From: a candidate division TM6 bacterium UASB124
Lineage (GTDB): Bacteria; Babelota; Babeliae; Babelales; RVW-14
Direction: 5' to 3'
Length of the DNA: 12,188 nt
NCBI GenBank assembly: GCA_945872225.1
Contig: CAMBZK010000019.1
Coordinates: 1 to 12,188, forward strand
Each line of letters opens with the position of its first letter. The stretch's first letter is position 1. Positions 8,312-12,188 of the stretch are shown piece after piece. A program made the translations under genes and the position numbers. Below the pieces are notes generated by a model. The model saw only the letters and a program-made list of their open reading frames with translations, searched no databases and was not told the origin of the DNA.

Positions 8312-8728
8312 CTATAAAACAAGCGCATCATCAGGTGGCATGGTGCCTGCAAAAGCGTTAAGCACCTTATCCTTGGCACCTTCTAATCTTACTGCTGATG
8401 CTTTGCCTAAATCTAATTTTCTCTTAGCGGGTGGCGGTAAATGAGCCGTTCTTCGGCAGATTGGTATTTCTAATCCCATCCTTGCTAAAATGCTTAGAAT
8501 TGCGGCTTCTTTGTCGTCATCACTCGTTAGCAAGTATTTTGTTGCGTTACATACTTCCAGAACATTCTTGCGAAAATCATCTTCTGTTTTCATGTCAGCT
8601 TCAGTAAGGCTGTTTCTTCGTCTGAGAAGATCAATACCAATTTCTAGGAGATCTTCGTTAGCGGCAAATACATGAGCAGTACTGCTCATGGTAAAAAAGA
8701 GTATGGCAAAACGAATCATTGTTTTCAT
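8312..8728 (-). CDS. Small exported protein, unknown function (paralogue of the downstream gene product)
   Basis: This is a 138-residue protein with no recognised domain. The ATG at 8728 is preferred because AGGAAG lies just upstream and the N-terminus becomes a standard signal peptide (MKTMIRFAILFFTMSSTAHVFA, cleavage likely at VFA-AN). An earlier in-frame ATG at 8764 would add an acidic 12-residue leader overlapping the previous gene. The mature part contains LLRRRNSLTE (34-43), TE (48-49), F52.K54.V56L57..C60 and ATK (62-64), a pattern shared with the next protein. A Pro/Lys-rich stretch (PPPAKRK, 98-104) precedes the C-terminal helix. The gene starts 4 nt after the previous stop and its ribosome site lies inside the previous gene's last codons, so the two are probably translationally coupled. 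A 48-nt gap follows. Confidence 0.75.
   Translation of the reverse strand: MKTMIRFAILFFTMSSTAHVFAANEDLLEIGIDLLRRRNSLTEADMKTEDDFRKNVLEVCNATKYLLTSDDDKEAAILSILARMGLEIPICRRTAHLPPPAKRKLDLGKASAVRLEGAKDKVLNAFAGTMPPDDALVL
8671..8690. repeat. Perfect 20-bp palindrome inside a signal-peptide coding region
   Basis: CATGAGCAGTACTGCTCATG equals its own reverse complement. On the minus strand it encodes the end of the signal peptide of the 138-residue exported protein (MSSTAH). There is no U-tract, so it is not a terminator. It could fold in the mRNA 38-57 nt after the start codon, or it could be chance. Confidence 0.6.
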
Positions 8729-8732
8729 AGAT

Positions 8733-9311
8733 TTAGCTTCCTCGTCTTCTATTAATAAAGGCACTTTGTTCGCTCATGACGGCTCGTTGGCCTAAATTGA
8801 GTATAGCCATTCCATTAGTAAGGTCTTTTCCAGCACTCATTCTTCGTGCTTTTGGGGAGTGAACCACGACTGGACCAATACAACAACGCGTGAAATCTTT
8901 TATTGCACCGTCAATCGTATTTTGCTCGTGCAGGGCGCTTATAAATTTAAAATCAGCCCACTCTTGCCACACAGGCAAAACAAAAGCTAAAATGGCGTGC
9001 CCATGGCTTGCTGTTGTGTCAAGTTGGTGCTTACTCGAAAATAGATTTGTATGGAGCCAATTGGGCTCGCCTTTAGGCCAAAAAAACAGATGTTTTTGTA
9101 GTAACAGAGGCACCAGTGTTGTTATTTCCTCAATAGTTAGGTTATCAAGATCCTTAACTGCATCTATCGCCTTGTTGACTTTTTCGTGTGTAGCAGAATC
9201 ATCTAAGGCCGATATATTAGCAATAACCGTAGAGACATTAGTGGCTGGTTTTACGTTTGTGCCGGATGCAAAAACAATCACCAGGGCAAAAAATAATGTA
9301 CGTATTTTCAT
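8733..9311 (-). CDS. Exported protein, unknown function, first gene of the secreted-protein operon
   Basis: This is a 192-residue protein that I do not recognise. The N-terminus MKIRTLFFALVIVFASG is a clear signal peptide; cleavage is likely between residues 16 and 24. The mature protein has a predicted helical part (40-75), an aromatic stretch with FFWPKGEPNW (76-85), a hydrophobic stretch with several Trp (AILAFVLPVWQEW, 106-118), a Cys pair (143-144) and a basic tail ending NRRRGS. Only a faint resemblance of LTIEEITTL (58-66) to the shared segment of the two downstream proteins is visible, so homology is uncertain. The ATG has no strong ribosome site, but it is the only start that gives a normal signal peptide. 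An extended -10 promoter candidate lies about 90 bases upstream. The two downstream exported-protein genes follow in the same direction. Confidence 0.7.
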   Translation of the reverse strand: MKIRTLFFALVIVFASGTNVKPATNVSTVIANISALDDSATHEKVNKAIDAVKDLDNLTIEEITTLVPLLLQKHLFFWPKGEPNWLHTNLFSSKHQLDTTASHGHAILAFVLPVWQEWADFKFISALHEQNTIDGAIKDFTRCCIGPVVVHSPKARRMSAGKDLTNGMAILNLGQRAVMSEQSAFINRRRGS

Positions 9312-9628
9312 AGTGTTATCGTGGTTATGATGAGCTTAAAAATGAGTATTTCCTGCCGAATAAAAATTAGTAAAATTTAGTGGCAACAGGTTATTCACGA
9401 GCATTGTATCAGACAAACATTGAAGCAGGAAGGACTATTTATTTAATAATTAATTAAGCGCTATTTCAGCCGGTTAGTTTAATTTCTAGCAGAAGAATAA
9501 GTATGAAGGAATCAAGCAATATTGGCAGCTAATAAAATATACTTCTTTTTTTGCGCTAGTTTGTCTAGCATAAACTATAGGGAAGCAAGGCTCACAGACT
9601 CAGGATACTGAGGGTTGAAGGGGGTACG
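9312..9628. other. AT-rich divergent intergenic region (317 bp)
   Basis: This region separates the leftward secreted-protein operon from the rightward pseudopilin-like gene and should hold both promoters. The leftward candidate is listed separately. For the rightward gene I see only weak boxes (TTGCGC at 9551 and TATAGG at 9576, spacing 19), beside a short inverted repeat GCTAG/CTAGC (9555-9569). The stretch 9436-9460 is almost pure A/T. No coding frame in it has a credible start, ribosome site and length. Confidence 0.5.
9403..9431 (-). promoter_or_regulatory. Candidate extended -10 promoter for the secreted-protein operon
   Basis: On the minus strand TGATACAAT (9411-9403) is a TGn-type extended -10 with five of six matches to TATAAT. 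The -35 position 17 bp upstream (9431-9426) reads TTCCTG and is weak, as is common for extended -10 promoters. Transcription would start near 9396, giving a leader of about 85 nt before the ATG at 9311. Confidence 0.4.
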
Positions 9629-10333
9629 ATGAGAAAGATAGGCAAGGTTATGCATGACTTTGATGAACGTGTTGACCATGTAATGCTGCCGTTATGGCGA
9701 CGTGCGCAAAAATACTTTGTATTGTTCAGCTCCTCGCTACTGTTGGTCCTTCTTCCTGTTTTTGTATTCAAAATATTTAATTCTCGTAGCTCTGTTGTGA
9801 CGATGGCGATCAGAGATGATCTAGCTATTATCGAAAAAGCGCTTGGTGAAATAGATAAAACATGTAATATTTTGAGCATTCGCCCTGGTGGTGGTGTTAT
9901 TGATTTTTTAACCGTAGAGAAATTTACTGGATCAAGTATTGGCATGTTGAATCTAGCTCATCCGCGTCGCTGGAAGGGGCCATACGTTAAAGTAAATCCA
10001 TCGCTGCGGGGCCACATGTACGAAATAGTGAGCACTAAAGAGGGCTATTTTATCTTGCCTGGCAAGAATGTCCGATTACCGAACAAGCTTTTGATGGGCA
10101 AAGATATTGTTCTGAGCCACGATAGTGCGGTGACTATTATGATGCAGCCAGGAGGGCGGCTCAATTTTCAGGGGCAGCCGTTGGCAAAGCGTTTAGGCTT
10201 TTCTGTTGGCGACTGGGATGCGTCTCATATTGAAAAAGATACGCTAGGAAAGATTAACGATATTATTACCGAATTTAACCAGTCAATGCCTTTTGCTTTG
10301 CGTGTTGCGCCACTAGGCGTGGTGACTTGTTAA
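9629..10333 (+). CDS. Single-pass membrane protein, pseudopilin-like (divergent)
   Basis: This is a 234-residue protein with a cytoplasmic, charged N-terminal segment (1-28), one membrane helix (about 29-48) and a periplasmic-type domain. The helix is followed by an amphipathic segment (MAIRDDLAIIEKALGEID, 59-76). Further on are RRWKGPYVKVNP (113-124), G128, Y131 and EGYFILPGKNVRLPN (138-152). That order resembles type II major pseudopilins (GspG), where a long N-terminal helix leads to GGY/GPYLK..P..PWG..Y and a glycine-rich loop. It lacks the short leader and the Glu after a prepilin peptidase site, so it is not a standard pseudopilin. The resemblance is my own reading and uncertain. The start has AAGGGGG just upstream. 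The gene stands alone, has its own upstream region and ends in a strong terminator. Confidence 0.7.
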   Translation: MRKIGKVMHDFDERVDHVMLPLWRRAQKYFVLFSSSLLLVLLPVFVFKIFNSRSSVVTMAIRDDLAIIEKALGEIDKTCNILSIRPGGGVIDFLTVEKFTGSSIGMLNLAHPRRWKGPYVKVNPSLRGHMYEIVSTKEGYFILPGKNVRLPNKLLMGKDIVLSHDSAVTIMMQPGGRLNFQGQPLAKRLGFSVGDWDASHIEKDTLGKINDIITEFNQSMPFALRVAPLGVVTC

Positions 10334-10363
10334 AAATACATAGAGTTAAATCGAAAAAAGTTG

Positions 10364-10394
10364 AAGCCCGCTTTCATGAAAGCGGGCTTTTTTT
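10364..10394. terminator. Rho-independent terminator, probably bidirectional
   Basis: Bases 10364-10389 form a perfect 26-bp palindrome (AAGCCCGCTTTC/ATGAAAGCGGGCTT), giving a GC-rich stem of about 11 bp with a tiny loop, followed by seven T on the plus strand. On the minus strand a run of six T (from the A-run at 10354-10359) follows four bases after the stem. It sits between the convergent pseudopilin-like gene and lysE-type gene, whose stop codon overlaps the T-run. Confidence 0.9.
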
Positions 10395-11001
10395 ACGCCA
10401 TAGAGATAATTTTTAAAGCAAAAATGATAATGACGATACCAGAAATTTTATCGATGAGAGGCATGTATTTAATGACATAGCTTTTCATGCTGTATGTTGC
10501 CAGGCATAGCCCAAGCCCCCACAGAAGTGATCCGCTTGATACGCCAGCAACCATTGCTAGGGTGTGCCACCCAGAAGCCGTTGCTCCCATAGCCCCAATG
10601 CTCGTGAATGCGCTTAAAAAAGCCATGATCGTCATAGGATTGGTAAGCGTTAAGCCAAATAGCTTTATGAAAATATTTTTTGCTGGTGCGCGCTTTTGTT
10701 CGAATGGGCCGTGATGTGCTTGTTGTAGCAGCAAGGTGACGCCCATATAGAGCAGATAGGCGCTGCCAACGTAAGCAAGCCAGTTCTGGTAGCTAAACAA
10801 TACCGCGCTGATCCACGTGAGTCCAAGGCCAGCAATGAGCGCGTACACCATATCAGCTGATGCCGATCCAAGGGTTGCCAAGCAGCCAGCGGCCAGGCCG
10901 TGATGCAAGGTGATGGTGATGCATAAAAGGCAAATAGGACCAAGTGGTGCAGCGATTGAGGCGCCGATGAGTAGACTTTGCAAATAGAGTGAAAGCAACA
11001 T
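10393..11001 (-). CDS. LysE/RhtB-family amino-acid exporter
   Basis: This is a 202-residue membrane protein with about six hydrophobic segments, the usual size for LysE/RhtB exporters, which drive amino acids out of the cell by proton antiport. The N-terminal APLGPICLL (18-26) corresponds to the family PGP motif. It is followed by G..GSASADMVYALIAGLG (45-60), GSAYLLYMG (79-87) and LTNPMTIMAF (119-128), each placed as in the family. The substrate (Lys, Arg, Thr, homoserine or another) cannot be read. The start codon has AAGGAG a few bases upstream. A promoter candidate lies in the 162-nt gap behind it, so it may be transcribed apart from the ankyrin gene upstream. The gene ends at the shared terminator. 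Confidence 0.9.
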   Translation of the reverse strand: MLLSLYLQSLLIGASIAAPLGPICLLCITITLHHGLAAGCLATLGSASADMVYALIAGLGLTWISAVLFSYQNWLAYVGSAYLLYMGVTLLLQQAHHGPFEQKRAPAKNIFIKLFGLTLTNPMTIMAFLSAFTSIGAMGATASGWHTLAMVAGVSSGSLLWGLGLCLATYSMKSYVIKYMPLIDKISGIVIIIFALKIISMA

Positions 11002-11034
11002 AGTGCTCCTTTATAGTTGGCACATTTGGCGGGT

Positions 11035-11062
11035 AAAATACCGTACTTTTCGAGCCTATCAA
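11035..11062 (-). promoter_or_regulatory. Candidate sigma-70 promoter for the LysE-type exporter
   Basis: On the minus strand TTGATA (11062-11057) and TATTTT (11040-11035) are separated by 16 bp. Transcription would begin near 11028, leaving a leader of about 27 nt that contains the AAGGAG ribosome site. Confidence 0.5.
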
Positions 11063-11163
11063 AAAAATAGAGTAGTGTCGCTACAGAGCTGGCAAAAACG
11101 ATGAAAAGTGTTTTTAGTGTACCAATCTCTCTTGTTGGGTATCGCATTTGCAGAAGTGTCTAT

Positions 11164-12183
11164 TCAGAAACGCTTTTCATCTGCCTGCGTACAATATTGT
11201 ACGCAGATTACATCGCGGCTTGCTCTATCCGCATCAGCAATTGGTGCCTCGCTAGTATCATTTTCTATGTCTGTTGAATCTGCGACTGATACTGGCGGCA
11301 ATACGTATGGTTTATAATTCAAATCGAGCCTGCCAGTATCTGCGCCACTGGCTAACAAAACAGCAGCAGCTTGATCTTGGAGATTTAAAACTGCAACCTT
11401 GAGTGCAGAACTGGCTGTTGTATCGTAGCAATGGCCTGGTTCTATGCCTTCAACATAAACCCCTGCAGCAAGAAGGAGCTGTATGACTGCTATTGCACCA
11501 CCAAAGGCGGCATGCCGCAATCCAGATGCTCCATGCTGTTTTAACATGCTGCTAGCATAGTGTTTGCGGTCATAGGCTATGAGTGCTTTAACAACATTAT
11601 CGTGCCCGCGGGCGCATGCGACTTCAAAACTATTATGAGCACCTGTATTGTTCAGTGTGAATCGATTTTTTTTGCGCATTTCAGGGTCTTTGCCAACGAT
11701 TTCGCCATAAGAAATAGTTTCGGGGCATTTGCAGGGATGGACGAGTGAGATGTCTGCACCAGCATCTACCAGCATTGCAACTACATTGGAGTGGCGTGCA
11801 TCATGCCTGAGCGCTAAGAATAGTGCAGTTATGCCGTGGTATGTTTGTGCATTAATTTGTGCTAGTTCGTCTAGGCCAAGAAGCTTCTCAATTTCTTTCT
11901 CGTCATTGTGCAGGGCTGCCAGCATTAATGGTGTGACGTCTTTATTGTATTCATACCTGTGTTGATTTGTTTCTTTCTCAATATTTACTCGTTTATAAAA
12001 AGCAAGAAGCGCTTCAATACTGTCTGCACTAGAAGCCTCTAGCTCGGCTGCTTGTGCAATAGGCATGCAAGTAACAGTAATTATCATGGCGAAGATAAGA
12101 CAATTATAGGACTGTTCAAGAAAGTGGTACTTTACGTTTTTTGTCACCAATGCTGCAATTGAGTATTGCGTGAACATAAGCAT
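11164..12183 (-). CDS. Exported ankyrin-repeat protein
   Basis: This protein has up to 339 residues. A hydrophobic stretch (about 28-40) ending in PIAQA-AE (cleavage likely after residue 45) is a signal peptide, so the protein is probably exported. About five ankyrin repeats follow: 80-110 (DVTPLMLAALHNDEKEIEKLL), 116-146 (GITALFLAL...MLVDAGADIS), 183-212 (NSFEVACARGHDNVVKALI), 219-246 (SGLRHAAFGGAIAVIQLLLAAG) and 257-285 (SALKVAVLN...VLLASGADTG). A Cys/charged insert (147-182) splits repeats two and three. The tail after 290 is acidic and ends in ADEKRF. Such repeats bind other proteins, and in host-associated bacteria they are often effectors, but no target can be inferred. The start is uncertain: the frame is still open at the right edge, and M1, M3 or GTG at residue 13 are all possible. 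Confidence 0.85.
   Translation of the reverse strand: MLMFTQYSIAALVTKNVKYHFLEQSYNCLIFAMIITVTCMPIAQAAELEASSADSIEALLAFYKRVNIEKETNQHRYEYNKDVTPLMLAALHNDEKEIEKLLGLDELAQINAQTYHGITALFLALRHDARHSNVVAMLVDAGADISLVHPCKCPETISYGEIVGKDPEMRKKNRFTLNNTGAHNSFEVACARGHDNVVKALIAYDRKHYASSMLKQHGASGLRHAAFGGAIAVIQLLLAAGVYVEGIEPGHCYDTTASSALKVAVLNLQDQAAAVLLASGADTGRLDLNYKPYVLPPVSVADSTDIENDTSEAPIADADRASRDVICVQYCTQADEKRF
11185..11206. repeat. Perfect 22-bp palindrome at the 3' end of the ankyrin gene
   Basis: The sequence reads CTGCGTACAAT then its exact reverse complement ATTGTACGCAG. It lies in the last codons of the ankyrin gene (residues about 326-333, ICVQYCTQ), about 20 bp before its stop. No T-run follows on either strand, so it is not a standard terminator. 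It may be an mRNA 3' stabilising hairpin or a protein-binding site. Confidence 0.7.
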
Positions 12184-12188
12184 CTCAC

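Noticed and set aside
8890..9330. 146-residue plus-strand frame opposite the first exported-protein gene
   Set aside because: The minus-strand frame is longer, has a clear signal peptide and couples to the next gene. The plus frame has no such support.
9592..9945. 117-residue minus-strand frame opposite the pseudopilin-like gene
   Set aside because: It has no export or domain signal, and the plus-strand gene has a good ribosome site and a terminator right after it.
10665..11147. 160-residue minus-strand frame starting with a hydrophobic N-terminus
   Set aside because: It has no ribosome site, runs out of frame through most of the LysE-type gene, and its first part coincides with that gene's promoter. 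A decayed gene start cannot be excluded.
12103..12108. TATAAT on the minus strand as a promoter for the ankyrin gene
   Set aside because: It lies inside the likely coding sequence, has no -35 at the right distance, and would leave almost no leader before the next ATG.

Overview
The window looks like part of a small, host-associated Gram-negative-type bacterial genome. Secreted proteins with plain signal peptides, a secreted ankyrin-repeat protein, tightly overlapping genes and a pseudopilin-like protein are the kind of mixture seen in intracellular or protist-associated lineages such as Candidatus Dependentiae (TM6). That assignment is a guess from gene content; nothing in the window fixes the taxonomy. 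There are no rRNA, tRNA, CRISPR or transposase genes.

Region 1 (2-7858, + strand) is one compact six-gene unit for making a surface or envelope glycan. It starts with three tandem, mutually related multi-membrane-span proteins of glycosyltransferase GT-C/GT39 type; the first is cut by the left edge. They are followed by a UDP-galactopyranose-mutase-like FAD enzyme, a glutamine-hydrolysing asparagine synthase (AsnB) and a mannose-1-phosphate guanylyltransferase (ManC). The genes overlap or nearly touch, apart from a 58-nt gap before asnB. ManC supplies GDP-mannose, the FAD enzyme probably modifies a nucleotide sugar, the GT-C proteins would transfer sugars from polyprenyl-phosphate donors on the outer face of the membrane, and AsnB could make asparagine or amidate a sugar acid.

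Region 2 (7850-9311, - strand) is a three-gene operon of short exported proteins of unknown function. It converges on manC, and its last gene overlaps manC by 9 bp. The second and third proteins share a motif and appear to be paralogues.

Region 3 (9312-10394) has a 317-bp AT-rich intergenic region with an extended -10 promoter candidate for the secreted-protein operon. It is followed by a single-pass membrane protein on the + strand that resembles a divergent type II pseudopilin, and then by a strong, probably bidirectional terminator.

Region 4 (10393-12183, - strand) holds a LysE/RhtB-type amino-acid exporter with its own promoter candidate, and upstream of it an exported ankyrin-repeat protein whose 3' end contains a perfect 22-bp palindrome.
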